23,487 nt of DNA from an uncultured Oxalobacteraceae bacterium (lineage in GTDB: Bacteria; Pseudomonadota; Gammaproteobacteria; Burkholderiales; Burkholderiaceae), in contig CAMLFK010000049.1 in assembly GCA_946479255.1 (NCBI GenBank), positions 1-23,487 on the forward strand. The letters are read 5' to 3'. The stretch's first letter is position 1. Each line of letters begins with the position of its first letter. Made by a program: the position numbers and the translations under genes. Shown here in pieces: positions 8,681-16,226 of this stretch. The notes under the pieces are model-generated. The model saw nothing but the letters and a program-made list of their open reading frames with translations. It was not told where the DNA came from and did not search any database.

Positions 8681-9130
8681 ATGAAAACCATCGACATCAA
8701 GATCCTCGACCCGCGCATGAAAGACCAGCTGCCGCACTACGCCACCGCCGGCAGCGCGGGCCTGGACCTGCGCGCCTGCATCGACGCTCCGATCACCATC
8801 GAAGCCGGCGCCACCGTGCTCATTCCCACCGGCCTGGCCATCCACATCGCCGATCCGGGCTACGCCGCCATGATCCTGCCGCGCAGCGGCATGGGCCACA
8901 AGAATGGCATCGTTCTCGGGAATCTGGTAGGCTTGATCGACTCCGACTATCAAGGACAACTGATGGTCTCCACCTGGAACCGCGGCCAAAAAGCCTTCAC
9001 GCTCGAACCGATGGAGCGCCTGGCGCAGCTGATCGTGGTGCCTGTCATGCAGGTCGGATTCAACATCGTCGAAGAATTCGACACTACCCTTCGCGGTGCC
9101 AACGGTTTCGGAAGCACCGGCAAACAATAA
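8681..9130 (+). CDS. dut: Deoxyuridine 5'-triphosphate nucleotidohydrolase (dUTPase)
   Basis: A 149-residue trimeric dUTPase that hydrolyses dUTP to dUMP and pyrophosphate, keeping uracil out of DNA and feeding dTMP synthesis. All five family motifs are present in order: [10 protein letters not shown] (23-32), [10 protein letters not shown] (67-76), [11 protein letters not shown] (84-94, with the catalytic Asp in the IDSDY block), MERLAQLIV (111-119) and [10 protein letters not shown] (138-147, the mobile C-terminal arm). Length is typical. No strong Shine-Dalgarno sequence precedes the ATG. It is the last gene of the ribF cluster in the usual order. Confidence 0.98.
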   Translation: MKTIDIKILDPRMKDQLPHYATAGSAGLDLRACIDAPITIEAGATVLIPTGLAIHIADPGYAAMILPRSGMGHKNGIVLGNLVGLIDSDYQGQLMVSTWNRGQKAFTLEPMERLAQLIVVPVMQVGFNIVEEFDTTLRGANGFGSTGKQ

Positions 9131-9146
9131 AAAGATGGAGAAGTCT

Positions 9147-10235
9147 ATGACCCGCATCATTGGTCTGCACCCTGCTGTGCCGGCAATCGCAATGGCGCTC
9201 TTGCTGTCCGCGTGCAGCACTCCTCGTCCGGCCCAGGCCCCCGTCGCCGTGGCCCCACCAGACCAGCCGGCGCCCGAACCGGCGCCCACGCTGAGCCCGC
9301 GGATGGCCGCCGCCGCCGACACGCTCACCCGAATGGCCAGCCTGCAGGACCGCCTGTACCGCGTGGCCGCACCGCTCCTGATCAACAACGCCGAACTATG
9401 CAAATCGCATGCGCGTAACCTGCTCGGCTTCACCGCCAAGAACCGCTACTCCTATCCCGGCGAATTCAACGAAGCCGCGCACGTCGCCTTCGGCATGGGC
9501 GAACGCTTGCAGGTAACGGGCGTACTGGCCGGCAGTGGCGCCGCGCGCGCCGGGCTGCAGCGCGGCGATGGGCTGATCTCGGCCGGCGGCAAGCCGCTGC
9601 CGACCGGCGCCAACGCCTCCACCCTGGCCGGCTCGGTGTTCGGGCCGCTGGTCAGCACCCAGGCCAACCTCGACATGAAGATCGAGCGCGGCGACAAGAC
9701 CCGCTCGCTGACCATCCCGGTCACCCGCGCCTGCGGCTTCGGCGTTGAACTCGGCAACGCCGACAACGTCAACTCCTACGCCGACGGCAATCGTGTCATG
9801 GTCACGCGCGGCATGATCAACTTTACCCAGAGCGACGAAGAACTGGCCTACCTGATGGCCAAAGGCATGGCGCACAACATCCTCGGCCACGCTGGTTCCC
9901 AGCGTAACGGCAGCACGATCAGCAGCATCATCGACAACCTGATGAGCGTACGTCCCGACACCTCCATGCTGATCGGCAGTGGCGGCATCAAAGCCATGCC
10001 CCAAGATCTCGACGCCGCCGCCGACCACCTCAGCCTGTATCTGCTGGCGCGTGCCGGCTACAAGATCGACAACGCCGGCGACTTCTGGACCCGGCTTGCC
10101 TCCAGCTACCCGTCCACGGTACTGAACGGCTACGTCGCCAACCACCCGGCCACCGCCCAGCGCGTGGCCGCGATCGACAAAGCCGTGGCTGAAATCAAAA
10201 CCAGGCAAAGCGCCAAGAAGCCGCTGGTGCCATGA
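9147..10235 (+). CDS. PDZ-containing M48-like lipoprotein, predicted pseudoprotease
   Basis: A 362-residue predicted lipoprotein. The signal peptide ends in the lipobox LSAC with Cys23, followed by a Pro/Ala-rich linker (24-50). A PDZ-like segment lies at about 112-190 (VTGVLAGSGAARAGLQRGDG). A region at about 215-345 follows the M48 peptidase pattern (TRGMINFTQSDEELAYLMA, NILGHA, LSLYLLARAGY, NHPATAQRV). Active M48 enzymes have HExxH followed here by NILGH, and ExxAD as third zinc ligand. This protein reads KGMAH (239-243) and DAAAD (289-293), so the first His, the catalytic Glu and the zinc Glu are all replaced. The frame is intact, so it is not a simple pseudogene. The start at 9147 has GGAG six bases upstream; ATG at 9135 is an alternative. 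The next gene overlaps it by four bases. Confidence 0.8.
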   Translation: MTRIIGLHPAVPAIAMALLLSACSTPRPAQAPVAVAPPDQPAPEPAPTLSPRMAAAADTLTRMASLQDRLYRVAAPLLINNAELCKSHARNLLGFTAKNRYSYPGEFNEAAHVAFGMGERLQVTGVLAGSGAARAGLQRGDGLISAGGKPLPTGANASTLAGSVFGPLVSTQANLDMKIERGDKTRSLTIPVTRACGFGVELGNADNVNSYADGNRVMVTRGMINFTQSDEELAYLMAKGMAHNILGHAGSQRNGSTISSIIDNLMSVRPDTSMLIGSGGIKAMPQDLDAAADHLSLYLLARAGYKIDNAGDFWTRLASSYPSTVLNGYVANHPATAQRVAAIDKAVAEIKTRQSAKKPLVP

Positions 10236-10633
10236 AGCTGCTGCTGCCCGCCGCCGTCCTGATCCTGGCCATGCCGCTGGCGGCGCACGCCGCCCAGTGG
10301 GTCAAGATCGGCGACGCCAGCGGCAGCGAGTCCTACCTCGACAAAAGCAGCATCATCAAGAGCGACAAAGGCCGCAAGGCCTGGTCGCTGGTCTCCTTTG
10401 GCAAAGAGCAGGCCACGCCGGACGGCACGCCCTACCGCTCGATGAAAGCGCTGCACCTGTACTCCTGCGAAGAACGCACTACCACCTTGCTCAGCCAGGT
10501 GTACTACCCCGACGCCATGGGCAAGGGGCCGGTCGGCCAGAGCTTCAAGTATGAAAAATTCGGCCCGGAAGACATCGTCCCCGACAGCGTCGCCGACGGC
10601 GCCCTGCAAGTCATCTGCAAATCCCGTAAATAA
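10232..10633 (+). CDS. Small secreted protein, adhesin-E-like
   Basis: A 133-residue protein with a Sec signal peptide (cleavage likely after AHA, residues 18-20). The mature domain of about 110 residues starts AQWVKIGDASGSESYLDKSS and resembles the surface-adhesin E-type family (Trp near the start, a YLD/YID strand, then a YRSMKALHLYSCEERT block). Two cysteines, 79 and 129, could form a disulfide in the periplasm. Its ATG overlaps the stop of the M48-like lipoprotein gene (ATGA), so the two are translated together and may act together. The biochemical role is unknown; the family name does not prove adhesion. Confidence 0.75.
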   Translation: MKLLLPAAVLILAMPLAAHAAQWVKIGDASGSESYLDKSSIIKSDKGRKAWSLVSFGKEQATPDGTPYRSMKALHLYSCEERTTTLLSQVYYPDAMGKGPVGQSFKYEKFGPEDIVPDSVADGALQVICKSRK

Positions 10634-10643
10634 TTTCCAGAAC

Positions 10644-10683
10644 CTAAAATCGGGACAGACCCGGTTTTAGAAGCAATCTTTTT
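10644..10683 (+). terminator. Hairpin after the adhesin-E-like gene, possible terminator or REP-like unit
   Basis: An 11-bp stem CTAAAATCGGG (10644-10654) / CCCGGTTTTAG (10660-10670), with one G-U pair and loop ACAGA. Five T's follow only after an 8-base spacer (10679-10683). It is therefore a weak terminator at best. The GGGACAGACCC core is also the kind of palindrome found as a dispersed repeat. Confidence 0.5.
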
Positions 10684-10700
10684 GCAGGCAGTTGAAATTC

Positions 10701-11684
10701 ATGGACAGCATCGACCTCGAAGTACTCAAAAGCGTCTCAGCCTGGATCGCCGCCGGTCAGCGCTGTGAACTCGTCACCGTCGTCAAGACCTGGGGTTCGA
10801 GTCCGCGCCCGATCGGCGCCACCCTGGCGATCTGCGAAGATGGCCGCGTGGTCGGTTCAGTGTCGGGTGGCTGTATCGAGGACGACTTGATCGCCCGCGT
10901 GCGCGAGCACGGCATCACGCGCAGCGCGCCGGAACTGGTCAGCTACGGCATCAGCGCCGATGAGGCGCACCGCTTCGGCCTGCCCTGCGGCGGCACCATC
11001 GAGCTGGCCATCGAGCCGCTCCACGCCGACAGCCGCATCGACGAACTGCTGGCACGCCTCGACCAGCACGAGCTGCTGGAACGCCGTCTCGACCTGGCCA
11101 GCGGCAGCGTGACCCTGAGCCGTGCGGCACCGGGCGCCGTCCAGCATGTGAGCGACAATGTCCTCTCCACGATTCACGGCCCGCGCTGGCGCCTGTTCAT
11201 CATCGGCGCGGGACAGCTGTCGCGCTTCCTGGCGCAAATCGCCAGCGCGATGGATTACTACGTCACCGTGTGCGATCCGCGCGAGCAATACCGCGCCGGC
11301 TGGCAGCTGCCCGGTGTTCAGCTGGTGCACATGATGCCGGACGACCTGGTGATCGAAGCCCGCCTGGATCAGCGCAGCGCGGTGGTGGCCCTGACCCACG
11401 ACCCCAAGCTCGATGACCTGGCACTGATGGAGGCGCTCAAATCCGACGCCTTTTATGTGGGCGCGATCGGCTCGCGCGTGAACAATGCCAAGCGGCGCGA
11501 GCGCCTCAAGCTGTTCGACCTCAGCGATGAGCAGCTGGCGCGCCTGCATGGCCCGATCGGCCTGTACATCGGCAGCAAGACCCCGGCCGAAATCGCCATC
11601 TCGATCCTGGCTGAACTGACCGCCATCAAAAACGGCGTGCCGGCCGGCCTGCAGGTGCGCCACGCCGCCGCGCTGGAAGCTTGA
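10701..11684 (+). CDS. XdhC/CoxI-family protein
   Basis: A 327-residue XdhC-type protein. The N-terminal XdhC_CoxI domain (about 10-75) has TWGSSPRPIGA and GSVSGGCIE (53-61), with Cys59 and Cys96 in conserved spots. The C-terminal Rossmann-like XdhC_C domain (about 163-310) has FIIGAGQLSRF (166-176), VALTHDPKLDDLAL (229-242) and YVGAIGSR (252-259). Known family members sulfurate and insert molybdenum cofactor into xanthine dehydrogenase or CO dehydrogenase-type enzymes. No molybdoenzyme subunit gene is in this window, so the client is unknown. The ATG at 10701 is preferred over TTG at 10692. The stop overlaps the next ATG (TGATG). Confidence 0.9.
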   Translation: MDSIDLEVLKSVSAWIAAGQRCELVTVVKTWGSSPRPIGATLAICEDGRVVGSVSGGCIEDDLIARVREHGITRSAPELVSYGISADEAHRFGLPCGGTIELAIEPLHADSRIDELLARLDQHELLERRLDLASGSVTLSRAAPGAVQHVSDNVLSTIHGPRWRLFIIGAGQLSRFLAQIASAMDYYVTVCDPREQYRAGWQLPGVQLVHMMPDDLVIEARLDQRSAVVALTHDPKLDDLALMEALKSDAFYVGAIGSRVNNAKRRERLKLFDLSDEQLARLHGPIGLYIGSKTPAEIAISILAELTAIKNGVPAGLQVRHAAALEA

Positions 11685-12571
11685 TGGGCAAGCCCATGCA
11701 GATCAAGGTCGACCTGCCGGCAGGCTTTCGCGCCAGCGACGTACTTGCCTTTCACGCGCGCGATACCGAGGGCGTGGCCGAACAAGTGAGCGGCACCTTC
11801 ATCCGCAAGGGCGTGATCGTCGACGGTGTGCCGGTACTGCTGGAGGTGGCCCTGGAGCAGGCGCATGCGATGTGCACCGTGCAGGCCGATGGCGTGCTGA
11901 ACGCTCGCATCGAACAAGAGGCGCGCGAAGCCTTGACCAGCATGCTGGGCCTGCGCATCGATCCGGCGCCCTTCCTCGCGGCCGCGGCCAAGGACGCGCT
12001 CCTGGGCCCGCTGGTCCAGCGCCAGAGCGCCTTGCGCGTGGTGCAGTCGGCCAGCATCTTCGAAGCCCTGACCTGGGCCATCATCGGCCAGCAGATCAAT
12101 CTGCCCTTCGCCATCTCACTGCGCCGCACCTTCATTCGGCAGGCCGGGCGCGCGCACAGCAGCGGCCTGTGGTGCTATCCGGAGGCGGCGGATGTCGCCC
12201 GCATCGATGCCGAGGCGCTCACCAGCCGGAAATTCTCGCGCTCGAAAGCCGAGACCTTGCTGCGCCTGGCGCAACTGGCCGACAGCGGCGCCTTGCCGCT
12301 CGCGCGCGATCAGGATATCGGCGAAGCCAGCGCCGCCCTGCTGGCGGTCAAGGGCATCGGTCCATGGACGGTGAATTACGCGCTGCTGCGCGGTTACGGC
12401 TATCCGGATTGCTCGCTGCATGGCGACGTGGCGATCCGCGCGGCCTTCCAGCGCCTGCTGGGCGAAGACAGCAAGCCGGAGATCGCGCGCACCGAGGCGC
12501 TGCTGGCGCGCTACAGTCCGCACCGCACCATGGCGGCGGCGCATCTGTGGGCCAGCCTGGCGGCACCTTGA
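11684..12571 (+). CDS. AlkA-type DNA-3-methyladenine glycosylase
   Basis: A 295-residue HhH-GPD base-excision glycosylase that removes alkylated purines. An AlkA_N-like domain (about 5-100, LPAGFRASDVLAFHARDTEG) is followed by the HhH-GPD domain: SIFEALTWAIIGQQIN (124-139), the helix-hairpin-helix at about 221-233 (AVKGIGPWTVNYA) and the catalytic Asp248 in LHGDVAI, which aligns with LPDDYLI of E. coli AlkA. The start at 11684 shares a base with the xdhC-like stop, implying reinitiation; ATG at 11696 is an alternative. The Ada regulatory domain is absent, so this is a stand-alone glycosylase. No [4Fe-4S] cysteine cluster is seen, unlike MutY/Nth. Confidence 0.9.
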   Translation: MGKPMQIKVDLPAGFRASDVLAFHARDTEGVAEQVSGTFIRKGVIVDGVPVLLEVALEQAHAMCTVQADGVLNARIEQEAREALTSMLGLRIDPAPFLAAAAKDALLGPLVQRQSALRVVQSASIFEALTWAIIGQQINLPFAISLRRTFIRQAGRAHSSGLWCYPEAADVARIDAEALTSRKFSRSKAETLLRLAQLADSGALPLARDQDIGEASAALLAVKGIGPWTVNYALLRGYGYPDCSLHGDVAIRAAFQRLLGEDSKPEIARTEALLARYSPHRTMAAAHLWASLAAP

Positions 12572-12581
12572 CCCCAATGCG

Positions 12582-12616
12582 AAAAAGCCGCTGATCTTTT
12601 GCAAGATCAACGGCTT
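12582..12616 (-). terminator. Terminator of the initiator tRNA gene
   Basis: Read on the minus strand: a 14-bp stem (12603-12616 with 12585-12598, one G-U pair) and a 4-base loop, followed by five T's (complement of AAAAA at 12582-12586). It lies 6 bases past the tRNA 3' end and 10 bases past the end of the convergent glycosylase gene. Confidence 0.88.
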
Positions 12617-12622
12617 CGAATT

Positions 12623-12699
12623 TGGTTGCGGGGACAGGATTTGAACCTGTGACCTTCGGGTTATGAGCCCGACGAGCTGCCAGACTGCTCCACCCCGCG
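12623..12699 (-). tRNA. Initiator tRNA-fMet (anticodon CAT)
   Basis: A 77-base tRNA including an encoded CCA. On the minus strand it begins CGCGGGG and ends CCCCGCAACCA. Two initiator hallmarks are visible. The first base C faces A at position 72 (no Watson-Crick pair). The anticodon stem carries three consecutive G-C pairs (GGG-CTCATAA-CCC). The T-arm has GGTTCAAATCC. It differs from E. coli fMet tRNA at only a few positions. It stands alone with its own promoter and terminator. Confidence 0.98.
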
Positions 12700-12711
12700 T
12701 CTGATGTGATC

Positions 12712-12740
12712 ATTATACGGCGGTTTCCGGGATTAGGCAA
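12712..12740 (-). promoter_or_regulatory. Promoter of the initiator tRNA
   Basis: On the minus strand a perfect TATAAT (12712-12717) lies 17 bases from TTGCCT (12735-12740). This places transcription start about 5 bases before the tRNA 5' end. Confidence 0.8.
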
Positions 12741-12881
12741 TGTTAATAGAAGGCATGTATGCGATAGCACGGCCATTATCAGCCGCCACGGCGTTTTTGC
12801 CGCATTGCCGCACGCGCTGAATGCGGCGCGGCGGGGGTAATTCGGTGTAAAGTAAGCGGTAAATCATTTTCCCGGTTCCCT

Positions 12882-13472
12882 ATGAAATTCTGCTCCGAGT
12901 GCGCCCATCCCGTTGCCCTGTTGATTCCTGAAGGCGACAACCGGCCACGTTATGTCTGCGCTCAGTGCGAGGCAATTCATTACCAGAATCCCAAGATGGT
13001 GGTCGGCTCCATTCCCATCTGGGAACAGGACGGCCAGTTGCAGCTGCTGTTATGCAAGCGCGCGATCGAGCCGCGCTATGGCTACTGGACCTTACCGGCC
13101 GGTTTCATGGAAAACGCCGAAACCACCAGCGAGGCGGCCGTGCGCGAAACCGAGGAAGAAGCCGGCGCCAATATCGAGATCGGCCCGCTGTTTTCCATGC
13201 TGAACGTGGCCCATGTGCACCAGGTGCACCTGTTCTACCTGGCGCGCCTGCGCGACCTGGCGTTCGCGCCCGGCATCGAAAGCCTGGATGTGCGCATGTT
13301 CGCCGAACATGAAATCCCATGGGACGAGCTGGCCTTCCCCACCATCCGCAAAACACTGGAACTGTTTTTCCAGGACCGCGTCAAAATACGCGAAGTGGGC
13401 GGAGACTACGGTTTCCACAGCCACGACATCGTGCGCCCGATGCGCTTCGAGAGCGAACCGAAAAACCAATGA
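12882..13472 (+). CDS. Nudix hydrolase with N-terminal zinc ribbon
   Basis: A 196-residue enzyme. An N-terminal zinc ribbon uses Cys4, Cys7, Cys26 and Cys29 (FCSEC and VCAQC). The Nudix domain follows with a full Nudix box at 74-96 (Gly74, Glu80, Arg88-Glu89, Glu92-Glu93, Gly95), so it should be catalytically active on a nucleoside diphosphate linked to another group. The zinc ribbon/Nudix layout recalls NADH pyrophosphatase (NudC) and ADP-ribose pyrophosphatase-like proteins, but the SQPWPFPxS signature of NudC is not present. The substrate cannot be set from the sequence. Its stop overlaps the aat start (ATGA), so the two are translationally coupled. Confidence 0.92.
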   Translation: MKFCSECAHPVALLIPEGDNRPRYVCAQCEAIHYQNPKMVVGSIPIWEQDGQLQLLLCKRAIEPRYGYWTLPAGFMENAETTSEAAVRETEEEAGANIEIGPLFSMLNVAHVHQVHLFYLARLRDLAFAPGIESLDVRMFAEHEIPWDELAFPTIRKTLELFFQDRVKIREVGGDYGFHSHDIVRPMRFESEPKNQ

Positions 13473-14185
13473 TCCCCTGGCTCGAGTCCCACTCACCGTT
13501 TCCTGACGTGTCCGAGGCGTTGACGATGGACGCGCCGGGCTTGCTGGCGGCCGGCGCCGACCTGTCGCCGCAGCGCCTGCTGGCCGCATACAAGCGCGGC
13601 ATCTTTCCCTGGTTTTCCGAAGGCCAGCCCATTTTATGGTGGAGCACCGATCCGCGCATGGTGCTCAAGACGGCCGACTTCAAGGTCAGCGACAGCCTGC
13701 GCAAAACTCTGCGCCGGGTCGAGCGCAGCATGCACGAGGGCGGGCGCTACCAAGTACGTTTCGACAGCGCCTTCGAAGACGTCATGCACGCCTGCGCGGC
13801 GCCACGCAAGGATGGCCCCGGCACCTGGATTTCCGAAGACATCATCAATGGCTACACCGGCTTGTACGCGCTTGGCTACGCCCATTCGTCCGAGCTGTGG
13901 CTCGACGGCGAACTGGTCGGCGGCGCTTACGGCGTGTGCATCGGCCGCATGTTCTATGGCGAATCGATGTTCGCGCGCGCCACCGATGCGTCCAAGATCG
14001 CCCTGGCCTACCTGGTGGCTTTCCTGCGCCGCCATGGCGTGCAGATGATCGATTGCCAGCAAGAGACCTCGCACCTGGCCTCGCTGGGCGCCGCGCCGAT
14101 TTCGCGCGCCGCCTTTTTGAAGCATCTCGGCACGGCGATCGGCGAGCCGCCGATTGAAGACTGGACGCCTGGTCCGCCGCTTTAA
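13469..14185 (+). CDS. aat: Leucyl/phenylalanyl-tRNA--protein transferase
   Basis: A 238-residue Aat of usual length. It transfers Leu or Phe from tRNA to proteins starting with Arg or Lys, marking them for ClpS-ClpAP. Conserved blocks are FPDVSEAL (near the N-terminus), [26 protein letters not shown] (about 44-69), [31 protein letters not shown] and the acyl-transfer core [21 protein letters not shown], then [15 protein letters not shown]. The ATG at 13469 overlaps the Nudix stop. An upstream in-frame extension inside the Nudix gene does not match the family and was not used. The second N-degron transferase, bpt, follows. Confidence 0.97.
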   Translation: MIPWLESHSPFPDVSEALTMDAPGLLAAGADLSPQRLLAAYKRGIFPWFSEGQPILWWSTDPRMVLKTADFKVSDSLRKTLRRVERSMHEGGRYQVRFDSAFEDVMHACAAPRKDGPGTWISEDIINGYTGLYALGYAHSSELWLDGELVGGAYGVCIGRMFYGESMFARATDASKIALAYLVAFLRRHGVQMIDCQQETSHLASLGAAPISRAAFLKHLGTAIGEPPIEDWTPGPPL

Positions 14186-14209
14186 AGCGCGCGCTGTAGC
14201 GCGCTTGTT
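14185..14209 (+). terminator. Possible weak terminator at the aat stop
   Basis: An 8-bp stem AAGCGCGC (14185-14192) / GCGCGCTT (14199-14206) with a 6-base loop starts on the last base of the aat stop codon. It is followed by a short TTGTT instead of a full T-run. Partial termination is plausible. Confidence 0.5.
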
Positions 14210-14316
14210 ACGATAAGTGAAAACGCCAAAGTTTAGCTACAATGGCTTCAACTTTGGATGAAAGCCGGGGCCCGCCCAGGGCAAGTAAGCAACCACGTCG
14301 CATTGAAAGTACATGC

Positions 14317-15045
14317 ATGACGCACTTAAACGACCTGCCTTTCTCGACGCTGCAGTTTTACACGACGGCGCCTTATCCGTGCAGCTACCTCGATGCGCGC
14401 CAGGCGCGCTCGCAGGTCGCCACGCCCTCTCACCTGATCAACGCGGACGTCTATTCCGAGCTGGTCAAGAACGGCTTCCGGCGCAGCGGCATCTTCACCT
14501 ACCGGCCTTACTGCGAGGGCTGCCGCGCCTGCATCCCGGTGCGGGTACGCGCCGGCGAGTTCAGCGCGAACCGCGCCCAGCGGCGCGCCTGGAAGCGCCA
14601 TGAGAACCTGATCGCCTCGGTCGCCAACCTCAGCTTCTCGGACGAACACTACGCGCTCTACCTGCGCTACCAGACCACGCGCCACCTGGGCGGCGGCATG
14701 GACCAGGACAGCCGCGACCAGTACGCGCAATTCCTGCTGCAAAGCCGGGTCAACACGCGCCTGGTGGAGTTCCGCGAGCCGGACGGCACCCTGCGCATGA
14801 TATCGATCATCGACGTGCTTTCCGACGGCCTGTCCTCGGTCTATACCTTCTTCGACCCTGAGGTGCCGGGCGCGTCCTTCGGCACCTTCAACGTCATGTG
14901 GCAGATCGCCCAGGCGGCCGAACTCGGCCTACCCTACGTCTATCTGGGCTACTGGATCGAGCAAAGTCCCAAGATGGCTTACAAGATCAATTTCCGCCCG
15001 CTGGAAGCGCGCATCAATGGCAGCTGGGACGTATTGAACAAGTAA
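14317..15045 (+). CDS. bpt: Aspartate/glutamate leucyltransferase (bacterial arginyltransferase-like)
   Basis: A 242-residue Bpt that moves Leu from tRNA onto proteins with N-terminal Asp or Glu, the second bacterial N-degron branch. Family features: a Cys in the YPCSYL motif near residue 22, [12 protein letters not shown], the cysteine cluster CEGCRAC (about 66-72), [12 protein letters not shown], and the acyltransferase core with [21 protein letters not shown] and [22 protein letters not shown]. The start at 14317 ([10 protein letters not shown]) fits the family; an in-frame ATG at 14242 would add 25 unlike residues. No strong Shine-Dalgarno sequence is seen. The 131-base leader has a TACAAT (14239-14244), a possible -10 box lacking a clear -35. 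Confidence 0.95.
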   Translation: MTHLNDLPFSTLQFYTTAPYPCSYLDARQARSQVATPSHLINADVYSELVKNGFRRSGIFTYRPYCEGCRACIPVRVRAGEFSANRAQRRAWKRHENLIASVANLSFSDEHYALYLRYQTTRHLGGGMDQDSRDQYAQFLLQSRVNTRLVEFREPDGTLRMISIIDVLSDGLSSVYTFFDPEVPGASFGTFNVMWQIAQAAELGLPYVYLGYWIEQSPKMAYKINFRPLEARINGSWDVLNK

Positions 15046-15113
15046 CACTGCCGCGCGGCAATTTATAACAGGGACAGGTAAAATGCGGACAACAGAATTC
15101 ACCTAAAGCCGCC

Positions 15114-16151
15114 ATGTCCCAAAAACTGCTGTACGCACTCACCCGTCCCCTGATGTTCTCGATGAGCCCGGAGACGGCGCACAACGTCACCCTGCCCGCC
15201 CTGCGCAGCGCCGCCGCCATCGGCTTGACTTCCCTGTTCACCAAGCCCAAGCCCGATCCGCGCACCGTCATGGGCATCACCTTCCCCAACCCGGTCGGCC
15301 TGGCCGCCGGCCTGGACAAGGACGGCGCCTATATCGACGGCCTGTCCGCGCTCGGTTTCGGCTTCATCGAAGTGGGTACCGTGACCCCGCTGGCACAGGC
15401 CGGCAATCCCAAACCGCGCATCTTCCGCCTGCCGAGCAAGCGCGCGGTGATCAACCGCATGGGCTTTAACAACGGCGGCGTGGATGCGTTTGTGCGCAAT
15501 GTGCAGGCCTCGCGCTTCTACCAGGAAAAGCAGGGGGTGCTCGGCCTGAACATCGGCAAGAACGCCGTCACGCCGATCGAAAATGCGGTGGACGACTACC
15601 TGGTCTGCCTGGAGAAGGTCTACCCTTACGCCAGCTACGTCACGGTCAACATTTCATCGCCCAACACCAAGAACCTGCGCCAGCTGCAAGGCGGCTCCGA
15701 GCTCGACGGCCTGCTGGCCAGCCTCAAGGACGCCCAGCTGCGCCTGGCCGACCAGCACAAGCGCTACGTGCCGCTGGCCCTGAAGATCGCCCCGGACGTC
15801 GACGGCGACCAGATCAAGGAGATCGCGGGCGCGCTGCTGCGCCACAAGATCGACGGCGTCATCGCCACCAACACCACGCTCAACCACCGCAGCGTCGACC
15901 GCGTCAAGCACGGCCTGGAAACCGGCGGCGTGTCGGGCGAGCCGGCCTTTGAACTGTCCAACATCGTGATCCGCGCGCTCAAGGCCGAACTGGGCAACGA
16001 GATTCCGATCATCGGCGTGGGCGGCATCATGAAGGGCGAAGACGCGGCCGAGAAGATGAAGCTGGGCGCGCAGCTGGTGCAGCTCTACACCGGCCTGATT
16101 TACGCGGGTCCCGCACTGATCAACGAATGCGCCAAGGCGGTACGGTCTTAA
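15114..16151 (+). CDS. pyrD: Dihydroorotate dehydrogenase (quinone), class 2
   Basis: A 345-residue membrane-associated flavoenzyme that oxidises dihydroorotate to orotate in pyrimidine synthesis and passes electrons to quinone. The N-terminal amphipathic segment (about 1-45) is the class 2 membrane tunnel. FMN site motifs include GLAAGLDKD (62-70), [17 protein letters not shown] (86-102) and NRMGFNNGG (114-122). The catalytic base is Ser182 in NISSPNT (179-185), which sets class 2 apart from class 1 (Cys). Lys-containing [12 protein letters not shown] and IIGVGGI follow. Length matches the family. It lies 68 bases after bpt; a 12-base perfect palindrome TGCCGCGCGGCA sits in that gap at 15049-15060. 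Confidence 0.97.
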   Translation: MSQKLLYALTRPLMFSMSPETAHNVTLPALRSAAAIGLTSLFTKPKPDPRTVMGITFPNPVGLAAGLDKDGAYIDGLSALGFGFIEVGTVTPLAQAGNPKPRIFRLPSKRAVINRMGFNNGGVDAFVRNVQASRFYQEKQGVLGLNIGKNAVTPIENAVDDYLVCLEKVYPYASYVTVNISSPNTKNLRQLQGGSELDGLLASLKDAQLRLADQHKRYVPLALKIAPDVDGDQIKEIAGALLRHKIDGVIATNTTLNHRSVDRVKHGLETGGVSGEPAFELSNIVIRALKAELGNEIPIIGVGGIMKGEDAAEKMKLGAQLVQLYTGLIYAGPALINECAKAVRS

Positions 16152-16170
16152 GATGCAGATGACCACCCTG

Positions 16171-16201
16171 AGCTGTCATTCCCGCGGCGGGAATGACAGC
16201 T
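16171..16201 (+). repeat. REP-like palindrome, probable terminator between pyrD and cysB
   Basis: A perfect 13-bp stem AGCTGTCATTCCC (16171-16183) / GGGAATGACAGCT (16189-16201) with loop GCGGC. A short TTT follows on the plus strand. It separates the convergent pyrD and cysB genes. The GTCATTCCCGC...GCGGGAATGAC core is of the type seen as dispersed palindromic repeats in proteobacteria (established type; copy number here unknown). Confidence 0.7.
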
Positions 16202-16226
16202 TTAACGCTGATGGTACTAGACCGAA

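Noticed and set aside
9861..9905. Frameshift or sequencing error creating the KGMAH segment
   Set aside because: The frame continues with conserved residues on both sides (LAYLMA before, NILGHA after). Several bases would have to change to restore HExxH, and the second zinc motif is also altered.
14242..14316. N-terminal extension of bpt from ATG at 14242
   Set aside because: The added 25 residues are Pro/Arg-rich and unlike the family, which starts close to the [14 protein letters not shown] segment.
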